DNA of 35,930 nt, taken from positions 1-35,930 of the forward strand of contig JAMCZI010000006.1 of NCBI GenBank assembly GCA_023485545.1. The letters run 5' to 3'. The position numbers were made by a program, and so were the translations under genes. This document shows, in pieces, positions 16,497-23,819 of the stretch. The stretch's first letter is position 1, and the number at the start of each line of letters is the position of its first letter. Under the pieces are notes generated by a model that saw only the letters and a list, made by a program, of their open reading frames with translations, had not been told where the DNA came from and made no database searches. The stretch comes from Candidatus Martarchaeota archaeon (lineage in GTDB: Archaea > Micrarchaeota > Micrarchaeia > Micrarchaeales > Micrarchaeaceae).

Positions 16497-18227
16497 TTAC
16501 CTTTTAAGGAAGCGCATGAGGTCCTTGAACCTCAACGAATTCAGCACTGAACCACTCTGCAGCCAGCCGCGCCTTGCGGTACCTATCCCGTAGCGCATCA
16601 TCTCAAGATGCTGAGTGCTGTGCGCGTCAGTGTCTATCGAGTACATCGGGCCATACTTCGAAGTCGAGAGTATGTTGGTGTCGTTAAGGTCCAGCCTGCT
16701 GATGAATGAGTTTATCTCTAGGGCTACGCTGTTGTCCTTTGCTGCCTGAGCTATGGTGTCAAGGTCTATTGCATAGGCTTCCCTCTCGTTTATCAGCCTC
16801 CCGGTCGGGTGGGCGAGTATGTTGACCATGCCGCTTCTCAGCGCCTTCTCCACTCTTTTTGTCATTTCATCAGAGGCCATATTGGTTGACGAATGCACCG
16901 CAGCAACAACGCAGTCCATCTCGTCAAGAAGCTTGTCCCCGAGGTCCAGGCTTCCGTCCTTTAGTATGTCGACTTCAGCGCCCTTGAGTATGCGTATCCT
17001 GCCGTCCAGCTTTTCATTGAGCAAATCCACCTTCGAAAAAAACTTCCTGAAACCTGATTCGTCCATGCCGTGCGCTATCCTTAGGCTTTTGGTGTGGTTT
17101 GTCGTGGCGAAATATTCGTATCCGATTGCTATAGCTGCCTGCGCCATCTCCTCTATTGTGCTCGTTCCGTCCGTTTCCTTTGTGTGGGTGTGAAGGTCGC
17201 CGCGAATGTCCTTTCTCTCGACTAATCTGGGTATCTTGTGCTTCTGGGCTAGCTCTATCTCACCGCGGTTCTCCCGCATCTCGTATGGGACATGCTGCAT
17301 TCCAAGTGTTGAGTATATGCGCGCTTCATCCGAACCTTCTACCTGCTTCCCCGACTTGTCGAACAGTCCATATTCGTTGAGCTTGTAACCCTCCTTTATC
17401 GCTATCTTCCTTACAGCTATGTTGTGCGCCTTGCTGCCTACAAAATACTGCTGCGCTGCGCCGAAGCTTCCCTCATCTATGACGCGCAGGTCGCAGCTTA
17501 TGCCTATATCGAGCCACACCGTCGCCTTTGTGGGGCCGCTCACTATCGTTCTTGTTACTCCCTTCATCTTTGTAAAGAAGCCCATAACCTCTTCTGGCTT
17601 CTTAGAGGTCACTAGCAGATCTATGTCGCCCACAGTCTCACGCATCCTTGATATGGATCCGGCTATGAATGCCTTTTCTACAGGAGCTCCGGAGAGCAGC
17701 TCCTTCACCATGCTCTCAGCGACCGGGAGTGCCTCTCCAAGAAGTATCCTGCCGCGGTTGCCCTCTATGAGGTTCAGGCTTTCAGCTATCTGATTCTCGC
17801 TTTTCTCCCCGAAACCGTCAAGCTCCTTTATCTTGTGCGCTGCCACTGCAGCTTTGAGGCTTTCAATGTCCTTTACACCGAGCTTTGAATACAGCGCGTA
17901 TATCCTCTTTGACCCAAGTCCTTCTATTGCAGTCAAGGACTGGAAATCTATTGGATACTTCTTCTTGAGCTCGGCGTATTTGCTCATCTTCCCCGTCTTG
18001 ATGAACTCGGCTATCTTCTTCGCAAGGCCCTCGCCTATTCCAGGGAGCTCCTTGAGCGCGTCGATCCCTCCCTTCCTGAAAATCTCCTCTATGGGCTCCT
18101 GGAGCGTGCCTATAGTAAGGCTTGCGGCGCGATACGCCCTTATCTCAAACCTGGAGTACTTGTCGCCGGATATCTCAAGCATGTCGGCTATCTCCTCAAA
18201 CATCCTTGAGATTGCCTTGTTGTCCAT
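16497..18227 (-). CDS. polX: Family X DNA polymerase with PHP domain
   Basis: A 576-residue repair polymerase. Helix-hairpin-helix motifs are at about 61-72, 101-109 and 136-147. The nucleotidyltransferase core has GSISRMRETVGDIDLL with catalytic D201 and D203, and a third Asp at D246 (CDLRV). The C-terminal PHP phosphoesterase starts at RGDLHTHT (343-349) and has the later metal-ligand motifs NHTKS, AAVHSS, LAHPTGR and IDTDAHS, so its 3'-5' exonuclease/phosphatase site looks complete. Bacterial and archaeal PolX of this layout act in gap filling and base-excision repair. A TATA box lies 26 bases before the ATG. Confidence 0.95.
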   Translation of the reverse strand: MDNKAISRMFEEIADMLEISGDKYSRFEIRAYRAASLTIGTLQEPIEEIFRKGGIDALKELPGIGEGLAKKIAEFIKTGKMSKYAELKKKYPIDFQSLTAIEGLGSKRIYALYSKLGVKDIESLKAAVAAHKIKELDGFGEKSENQIAESLNLIEGNRGRILLGEALPVAESMVKELLSGAPVEKAFIAGSISRMRETVGDIDLLVTSKKPEEVMGFFTKMKGVTRTIVSGPTKATVWLDIGISCDLRVIDEGSFGAAQQYFVGSKAHNIAVRKIAIKEGYKLNEYGLFDKSGKQVEGSDEARIYSTLGMQHVPYEMRENRGEIELAQKHKIPRLVERKDIRGDLHTHTKETDGTSTIEEMAQAAIAIGYEYFATTNHTKSLRIAHGMDESGFRKFFSKVDLLNEKLDGRIRILKGAEVDILKDGSLDLGDKLLDEMDCVVAAVHSSTNMASDEMTKRVEKALRSGMVNILAHPTGRLINEREAYAIDLDTIAQAAKDNSVALEINSFISRLDLNDTNILSTSKYGPMYSIDTDAHSTQHLEMMRYGIGTARRGWLQSGSVLNSLRFKDLMRFLKR

Positions 18228-18248
18228 GATAGCAGATTGCTTCCGAGT

Positions 18249-18258
18249 ATTTTATAGT
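18249..18258. promoter_or_regulatory. TATA box between divergent polX and the 190-residue gene
   Basis: TATTTTATAG on + reads CTATAAAATA on -, centred 26 bases before the polX ATG. For the + strand gene at 18289 it is 36 bases away, so that gene may use it with a short leader or use GTATAATG at 18271-18278. Confidence 0.5.
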
Positions 18259-18288
18259 TTTCTGCTGATTGTATAATGTGCCATTTCC

Positions 18289-18861
18289 ATGGAAGATCAG
18301 CCCAATCTGGAGGTGCTGAACAGCATATACCTAGACGTTATAATGAGGTACAAGTCTTACATAGAGGAGCAGGAGCACCTATCTGTGTCGGAGCTGCCGA
18401 CCCTGGTAACGCCAAAGAGCCCGATGGTCGTGCTGAAGGCTGGAAGCATAAAGGAGGCGCTTGAGCCCTACAGCTTTGACCACGATTTTTATGAAGCAAG
18501 CGTCAGGGCATACGAATTCGTGAACGAGGAGATACAGGCGATACGCCTGCCAATAGAATTCTGGCTTTATCCTGACGACGTGATAAAGCTCGGCGCAGGG
18601 GACGAGATGGACAAGAATGTCCTGCTGTGCAGCATTCTTGTGGCGCTTGGGAACCCTTCGTCTAAGGTGATAGTGTCTTTCGGCGATGCGAGCAACGTGA
18701 TCGCGAACTACTATGAGTTTAGGGGTGCATTCTACAGGCTTTCCATCGGGGCTGGAGTGAAAGCGTATACCAGCAAGGAAGAACTAATGCTATCGCTCGG
18801 TATTGACAAGGACTCTACAGCATACGAGTTCAACGACCAGCTCTACCTGGACATCAACTGA
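18289..18861 (+). CDS. Protein of unknown function, possible degenerate transglutaminase fold
   Basis: A 190-residue acidic soluble protein. Residues about 95-130 read YPDDVIKLGAGDEMDKNVLL followed by SILVALGNPSSKVIV. This resembles the helix and strand around the nucleophile of transglutaminase-like proteins (G-D-C-x-D-K-x-x-L-L-x-x-L-x-x-x-G), with Glu in place of the catalytic Cys. A later AFYRLSIGAG would be the His strand, also without a clear His. If the fold is right, it is not a protease or transglutaminase and may bind a peptide or protein. This is inference; no family assignment is sure. Confidence 0.65.
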   Translation: MEDQPNLEVLNSIYLDVIMRYKSYIEEQEHLSVSELPTLVTPKSPMVVLKAGSIKEALEPYSFDHDFYEASVRAYEFVNEEIQAIRLPIEFWLYPDDVIKLGAGDEMDKNVLLCSILVALGNPSSKVIVSFGDASNVIANYYEFRGAFYRLSIGAGVKAYTSKEELMLSLGIDKDSTAYEFNDQLYLDIN

Positions 18862-18985
18862 GGCGGTTCTTGCGCTTCTGCGCCTTCAGCTTTTTCCTGT
18901 GGGCAGCCTTTATCTTTGGCAGCTTCTGCCTCTTCCTGTAGGATTTGCCGACCTTCCTGTTCGACTTCTTGACGCTCTTCTGCAA
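18854..18985 (-). CDS. Small, very basic protein of 43 residues
   Basis: The frame encodes 43 residues starting MQKSVKKSNRKVGKSYRKRQ, of which roughly 45% are Lys or Arg, with no acidic residue. The start is TTG at 18985, preceded at 4 bases by GGTGAT, a strong archaeal ribosome site, which is the reason for calling it. It overlaps the last 8 bases of the convergent gene. The size and charge suggest an RNA- or ribosome-bound protein; it is not clearly L41e, S30e or another known small ribosomal protein. Confidence 0.55.
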   Translation of the reverse strand: MQKSVKKSNRKVGKSYRKRQKLPKIKAAHRKKLKAQKRKNRLS

Positions 18986-19014
18986 ATTATCACCATTAGA
19001 TTTTGATATAGTAG

Positions 19015-19485
19015 CTAAGCCTTCTTAAACCTTATCTCGAGCACGCCGTTGTTGAACGTCGAACTCTCGGCCTTCTCTTGGACACGGAAAGGCAGGGCGA
19101 GCTCCTTCCTGTACGCCTTTGAGCCATTGCTCGCATCTATGCTTAGCAGGTTGCCGTTCGACGATATTCGTATGTCCTCTTTCTTTATGCCTGGCATTTC
19201 CATGACGACCTGCAGCATGTCCCCCGTCTCTATCAGGTCGTAGGCTGGTTCGCGCTGCGCAAGCGGCACAGGAGGGATGACAGGCTTGTTATGGGGCTCA
19301 GCGTTCTCTATCCCGCCTATCTCCAAGTTGCCGTCCTTGTCTATCTTGAACGTTATTCCAGCGGCTGGGCCCTTGACTCCTGCATCCTCGAAATTCTTCG
19401 ATATGCTGCCTACTATCCGGGCTATGAACTTGTTGAGCTTCCTTATATCCTCAGAATCGTCAGGTTCCGGATTTCCATTGACCAT
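19015..19485 (-). CDS. hsp20: Small heat-shock protein, Hsp20 family
   Basis: A 156-residue chaperone. The alpha-crystallin domain covers about residues 75-156: YDLIETGDMLQVVMEMPGIKKEDI, then strands ending FNNGVLEIRFKKA. The usual C-terminal I-x-I/V tail is missing because the protein ends right after the last strand, so oligomer contacts may differ. The first 75 residues are a variable domain with a glycine-containing amphipathic part. A GGTG ribosome site precedes the ATG. Confidence 0.88.
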   Translation of the reverse strand: MVNGNPEPDDSEDIRKLNKFIARIVGSISKNFEDAGVKGPAAGITFKIDKDGNLEIGGIENAEPHNKPVIPPVPLAQREPAYDLIETGDMLQVVMEMPGIKKEDIRISSNGNLLSIDASNGSKAYRKELALPFRVQEKAESSTFNNGVLEIRFKKA

Positions 19486-19509
19486 CGCACCACGCTGACA
19501 TGTGCTTAT

Positions 19510-20559
19510 CTAAAACCATTTATTTATACTTTCCTGTTTTATGCTTCCAGACAGCTTCAAAAGTCGCTCGGTCTGGCGCTCTATGCGCGAGCGGTCGAAA
19601 CCGCGCTCTTCGCACATGAAGCGCACCAAAGCTTCAGAATCGACGCGCGCCCTGAACATAGCCTCAACCTGCTGCGCAGTCACTTCCTTGACTTCAGGCT
19701 TCATGAACAGGTCAAACACCTCCTGCACGTCGAGCTCAAACTCCTCTGAATACTTCTGCTTGATATACTCCTTGAGCTCGGCTATGCTGCCCAACTGCCT
19801 GGCTATCTTGAGCGCAGTCTTAGGGCCTATGCCCTTTATGCCGTCGTTGAAGTCGGTGCCAAGCATTATGCCTAGGAATATCAGCTGCTCCCTTGTTATG
19901 CCGTTCGACTCAAGAGTGGCTTTAAGGTCCATGAGCTCCGGCTCAACCTGTATGTAGACGTTCTTGTTTGGAAGTTTCCTCCTCCCTGAAAAGGATAGGT
20001 TCCTGATAACTATGGGAGACCCAAAAAGAAGTGTATCGTAATCCTGGCTCGCTGCGGCGTGCACTGCACCGGAGGCGCACATCGCACTGGCCTGAGCCTC
20101 ACCTTCGCTAGGCGCGTCTACGCAAGGTACGCCCATTAAGCCGAGCAGCTTCTTTGAATCTGCAACGACTGCCTTAGTTATCCTGGTGCTTGCCTGTGCA
20201 GAGGTCTTTGCCTTCTCCATGTCGCCCTCTGCGACAGCGCGCTTCCATTCGCCGTATGCCTCCTCGCGACGCCTCATCCTCGAAGTTATCGTCTTCTGCT
20301 TGAGCATGGAGGGTATGCCGTCGAAGACATATATCGGGCGTATGCCCTTCTCCATCATGTCTATAGTCCTGTAGAAAAGCCCGGAAAGCTGGCTCGTGAC
20401 GTTGCCGTTCGCGTCCTCAAGCGGCTTGCCGTCAGGCTGCCGTATTATCGAGAGGAACTGGTAGACCATGTTGTACGCGTCTATTGCGACAGTCTTGCCC
20501 CGGAGCTCGTCCAGCGATATCTTTTTCTTGCTCGCTATCTTGCTCAGGTCGACCGCCAC
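19510..20559 (-). CDS. fen: Flap endonuclease 1
   Basis: A 349-residue structure-specific nuclease for Okazaki-fragment flaps and repair. The N-domain has IDAYNMVYQFLSIIR (first metal Asp at D27) and FDGIPSMLKQKT; the I-domain has APSEGEAQAS, SQDYDTLLFG and GTDFNDGIKGIGPKTAL, giving the full set of acidic metal ligands and the helix-hairpin-helix. The last eight residues QESINKWF form a PIP box for binding PCNA. It lies 4 bases after aMBF1, in one operon. Confidence 0.97.
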   Translation of the reverse strand: MAVDLSKIASKKKISLDELRGKTVAIDAYNMVYQFLSIIRQPDGKPLEDANGNVTSQLSGLFYRTIDMMEKGIRPIYVFDGIPSMLKQKTITSRMRRREEAYGEWKRAVAEGDMEKAKTSAQASTRITKAVVADSKKLLGLMGVPCVDAPSEGEAQASAMCASGAVHAAASQDYDTLLFGSPIVIRNLSFSGRRKLPNKNVYIQVEPELMDLKATLESNGITREQLIFLGIMLGTDFNDGIKGIGPKTALKIARQLGSIAELKEYIKQKYSEEFELDVQEVFDLFMKPEVKEVTAQQVEAMFRARVDSEALVRFMCEERGFDRSRIERQTERLLKLSGSIKQESINKWF

Positions 20560-20563
20560 ACCA

Positions 20564-21022
20564 TCATCCCACGAAGTCGCCTATGCTCAGGCTGCCCTGA
20601 CCGCGCTGCGCCTGGGCCCCTTCTGCGACATCAGGCTGCGCAAGAAGCTTGATATTCAGCGCGCGCTCGAGCTTGCGCGCCAAGCCTATGCTCGGCAGGG
20701 TCTTCTGCTCCTCTATACGGAGAAGCAACGTTTCCTTTTCATTGATCATTTCGCCAAGCACCTTTATCGGTATGCCCATGGATTCTCTTGCCTTCTTTAT
20801 TATGCCCCCGTAATTCTCGACAACATCGAGGTCTTCCTCCCTAACCTTTTGCTGCTTCGGCGCAGAGCCGCGGCTCGAGGCGAATGCAGATCTAGCAGAA
20901 GCCGGTCTGTTCATCACCTTCTTACCTTTTGCGCACTTTGCACACACCCTCAGTTCCACCCCTTCCACCAATACAGTATATGGAGCGGAAACTGGAGAAC
21001 CACATAGCTCACATTCTTCCAT
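20564..21022 (-). CDS. Archaeal multiprotein bridging factor 1 (aMBF1)
   Basis: A 152-residue transcription/translation-linked regulator. The N-terminal zinc ribbon has C4, C7, C27 and C30 (CELCG and CAKCAKG). After a flexible basic linker, residues about 65-125 form a Cro/C1 helix-turn-helix: ENYGGIIKKARESMGIPIKVLGEMIN. Archaeal aMBF1 binds the 30S subunit. GGTGGTG sits just before the ATG as ribosome site. It is co-transcribed with FEN1. Confidence 0.93.
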   Translation of the reverse strand: MEECELCGSPVSAPYTVLVEGVELRVCAKCAKGKKVMNRPASARSAFASSRGSAPKQQKVREEDLDVVENYGGIIKKARESMGIPIKVLGEMINEKETLLLRIEEQKTLPSIGLARKLERALNIKLLAQPDVAEGAQAQRGQGSLSIGDFVG

Positions 21023-21131
21023 TGCACCACCGCTAGAATTTCGTTTTTAACCATTAAAAGCCTTTGCCGGGCATTGCACGCCCGCACACAAGCATAAAAT
21101 ACCAATATATAGCGCTTAGATTAAAAACACC

Positions 21132-21200
21132 CAGATTTAGGCTCGTGCGCCTAGCTTTCACGAGAGCAGCTGTGCCTAACACAGCTCTTGTCGTGCCATT
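21132..21200 (+). ncRNA. Candidate small RNA with two tandem hairpins
   Basis: The region holds CTCGTG/CACGAG (21142-21147 with 21159-21164, 11-base loop) followed by AGCTGTG/CACAGCT (21168-21174 with 21180-21186, 5-base loop). A TATA-like ATATATAG at 21106-21113 is about 25 bases upstream of the first hairpin, and a second TATA at 21202-21209 serves the next gene. It does not show C/D or H/ACA boxes, so the class is unknown. Confidence 0.4.
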
Positions 21201-21264
21201 CTTTATATAACTTTAAGTACAAACTTATCTGTTCCGTGGTTTACGGCGACTTGGGTGCAATTCT

Positions 21265-22788
21265 TTGGCAAAATCTTTTAGGAAGGCTTCCAGAACAGTC
21301 AGGAAGGCAGGTGCAGCAGCAAAAAGCGGCTCTTCAAACAGCTTGAACGCTGCGGTTGTGCTGCTCGCCATACTTGAGTTCGCATTCATATATTTCGATT
21401 ACAACTACGCCTGGACCGGTGTCGCAGCCAGGTGGGCGTCAGGCCTGGCCAGCCTTTTCATAGCTGGATTAGTGATACAGAGGGAGAAGCATTTTGCAGG
21501 AGGGTACGGCATGTTCCTGCTGAGCAGCAAGCACGGCATAGCGGCGATAGACGAGATATCGCAGAAGCACAAGACCTTCTGGAACGAGATGGCGATATGG
21601 GGCTTCGTGCTCGGCTTCGGGCTGTTTGCCTGGCCCCTTCTGAAGGGAAAGATAAGCAAGAAGACGTACGCATTCGGCTTCGCCTCACTGATACTGATAA
21701 TGCTTTTCGTGGTGCCGTACATGTCGCTCTCCCTGCAGTTCATAAACCTGCCGCAGCTCCAGACAGCCATAGCGCAACAGGAAGCGTCCACTGCCGCGCA
21801 TACCGGGATAAACTATCCTGGAATAGTGCTTGACGGCTCGACTTTCGTGTTCGGCTTTACTGGATACGTGATAGTTGCAATAATGTACAATGCGGCAAAA
21901 ATACTCTACGCGCTGTCGCTTTTCCTGGTCACGGTAAGCGCGGGGCATCCCCAGGTCAGCCAGCTTTCCGGGCAGGTAGCAGGAGTTGCGCCAGTGATAC
22001 CTGGGATAGACCTGCCCCTCGCTGCCGGGGTGCTGGCGCTTGCTCTCATGCTGATAGTGCATGAATTCTCGCACGGCATCCTCGCGAGGAACGCCAAGGT
22101 AAAGCTCAAGTCTATAGGGCTGGTGATACTTGGCGTAATACCGATGGGGGCATTCGTGGAACCCGAGGAGAAGGAGGTAGTCAAGCTTGACAGCATGAAG
22201 CAAACAAAAATCTTCGCAGCTGGAATATCGGCGAACTTCGTGGCAATGCTGATATTCTTCGTGTTTGTAGTGCTGCTCTTCTATTACGTGCTGCCTTACA
22301 TAACACACGATGTGGTGGTGGTTGCGGCAACGATGCCTGGCTTCCCAGCAAACGGGATAGTTCCTATAGGGTCACAGATAACTTCATGGGACGGAGTACA
22401 TGTCTCCAATATCGCCCAGCTTGAAGCCATTGCATCAAAGGACAGGCCTGGCCAGACGGTTGCTATAACGACAAACACGGGAAGCTTCTCTTTCGTGGCG
22501 AAGCCGCTCAACTCCACTTCAACACTCGGCTTGATAGGGGTTGACCTTGAGCAGGAATCGCTGGTCAACTCAGGGACCGTTGCTGCGGCGCTCTACTTCA
22601 TCTACACTTTCGTATCGCTCTCGTTCCTGCTCAATTTCCTTGTTGGAGTAGTGAACCTCCTGCCTCTGCCTTCGCTAGACGGGTGGAGGATATACAAGAC
22701 AAACTTCAAGAATCAGAAATTCGTTAGTGCGCTAACCGCGATAGTACTCATAGGACTGATAGTCAACATATTCCCATGGTTCTTCTAG
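21265..22788 (+). CDS. Site-2 protease (M50) membrane metalloprotease with PDZ domain
   Basis: A 507-residue intramembrane protease. The zinc site is HEFSH (266-270) with the third ligand in LPSLDG (D472). Between them is a PDZ-like domain (about residues 345-420). Five or six hydrophobic segments precede the HEFSH helix, more than in the minimal family core. The start is TTG at 21265, with GGGTG 8 bases upstream; a TATA box at 21202-21209 predicts a short leader. Site-2 proteases release membrane-bound regulators or clear signal peptides; no partner anti-sigma-like protein is nearby. Confidence 0.92.
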   Translation: MAKSFRKASRTVRKAGAAAKSGSSNSLNAAVVLLAILEFAFIYFDYNYAWTGVAARWASGLASLFIAGLVIQREKHFAGGYGMFLLSSKHGIAAIDEISQKHKTFWNEMAIWGFVLGFGLFAWPLLKGKISKKTYAFGFASLILIMLFVVPYMSLSLQFINLPQLQTAIAQQEASTAAHTGINYPGIVLDGSTFVFGFTGYVIVAIMYNAAKILYALSLFLVTVSAGHPQVSQLSGQVAGVAPVIPGIDLPLAAGVLALALMLIVHEFSHGILARNAKVKLKSIGLVILGVIPMGAFVEPEEKEVVKLDSMKQTKIFAAGISANFVAMLIFFVFVVLLFYYVLPYITHDVVVVAATMPGFPANGIVPIGSQITSWDGVHVSNIAQLEAIASKDRPGQTVAITTNTGSFSFVAKPLNSTSTLGLIGVDLEQESLVNSGTVAAALYFIYTFVSLSFLLNFLVGVVNLLPLPSLDGWRIYKTNFKNQKFVSALTAIVLIGLIVNIFPWFF

Positions 22789-22964
22789 GATCTCGCAGCA
22801 TTTTTCTTTTGCAGCACAAAATGGTAGCCCTTTATCTTCTCGTGGGCGTCTTCCAGCTTTGCCCTCTTTGCCTCATCAAGCCCAGTCATTTGCGACGCGC
22901 CTATGTTTTGCAGGAGCTTGTTATGCATGCGCTTCATGAGTTCAACCTTTTCCTCGTGCTTCAT
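22785..22964 (-). CDS. Small charged protein of 59 residues
   Basis: A 59-residue frame (MKHEEKVELMKRMHNKLLQN...) rich in Lys, Glu and Ala, likely two helices with a TGLDEAKRAKLEDAHEKI second half. ATG at 22964 has GGGGTGG five bases upstream, a strong ribosome site. It overlaps the last bases of the site-2 protease gene on the other strand. Function unknown. Confidence 0.6.
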   Translation of the reverse strand: MKHEEKVELMKRMHNKLLQNIGASQMTGLDEAKRAKLEDAHEKIKGYHFVLQKKNAARS

Positions 22965-23074
22965 TTTACCACCCCTGTGCTATCAGATTTGAAATTCTTA
23001 ATGTTTTGCTGGATTGCTCTTTATCATGGTAACAGGGTAAGTGGTGTGTTTTATACGGGATTGGAAATTGATCC

Positions 23075-23815
23075 CTATGCAAGATTGCGGAGCTTGCCAA
23101 CCTTGCCGAAATCCTCGGTGGAACCGTAGCCTATGGCTATGGCTCTCATTGAATCCACGTCCAGCTTCTTGAATATTGGCGCCAGAAGGTCGCCCTTGGG
23201 CTCCATATTCACCTCAGTGCCAGTGGAGAAGTAGTTCATCGCCGGCAGAACCAGCAGGTTGTAGCGCATGTATTTTCCGTACAGGAAGCACTTGAGCTTC
23301 TCCTTCCTGCCTGATTTGTTGTACACGCCTATTGCGGGATGCTCGTGGCCCATCACGAGTGTCTTTGCGTTGGAGCTGTTGCTCGGCATCTCCTCCCCAT
23401 GGAAGAACAGGTAATCTCCGATGGCAGCTTCCTGCCGGTATATCTTCAGGTCGAAAGATTTTCCGTACCTTTCCACGAAATTATCATGGTTCCCTTTTAT
23501 CAGTACAAGGTCAGCGCCTGTGCCCTTGACGTAAGTTATGAAATCGTACAGCTCGTTGAACTCCTCCACATCTACATTTGAGAATTCGTTTTTTATGTCG
23601 CCGTCGACTATTACGCGGTCTGCTCCTGTGGTGTCAAGCGCCTTTGAAATCGTCTTCTTTATCTTGAGAAGGTTGATCTTTGGGGAGAGGACGCCGTTCC
23701 TTGCCATCATGCCCTCGTAGCCTAGATGAAGATCCGATATGGCTATCGAGGACAGGCTTCTTATGTGCGCCACGGGAAGCCCATCAGGAAGCTCTATTTC
23801 CTCGGTGAGCATCAT
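23075..23815 (-). CDS. Calcineurin-like metallophosphoesterase
   Basis: A 246-residue phosphoesterase with ordered metal motifs: SDLHLGYE (27-34), GDIKNE (about 72-77), GNHDN (about 110-114), FHGEE and GHEHP. These supply all the dinuclear-metal ligands. It begins 4 bases after the end of the Lhr helicase, with GGGTGA before the ATG. Pairing of this phosphoesterase family with Lhr-like helicases is known in archaea and bacteria, suggesting joint nucleic-acid processing. Confidence 0.9.
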   Translation of the reverse strand: MMLTEEIELPDGLPVAHIRSLSSIAISDLHLGYEGMMARNGVLSPKINLLKIKKTISKALDTTGADRVIVDGDIKNEFSNVDVEEFNELYDFITYVKGTGADLVLIKGNHDNFVERYGKSFDLKIYRQEAAIGDYLFFHGEEMPSNSSNAKTLVMGHEHPAIGVYNKSGRKEKLKCFLYGKYMRYNLLVLPAMNYFSTGTEVNMEPKGDLLAPIFKKLDVDSMRAIAIGYGSTEDFGKVGKLRNLA

Positions 23816-23819
23816 GCTG

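Noticed and set aside
21132-21200. H/ACA or C/D guide RNA
   Set aside because: Stems are present but no ACA at the proper distance, no kink-turn and no C or D box were found.
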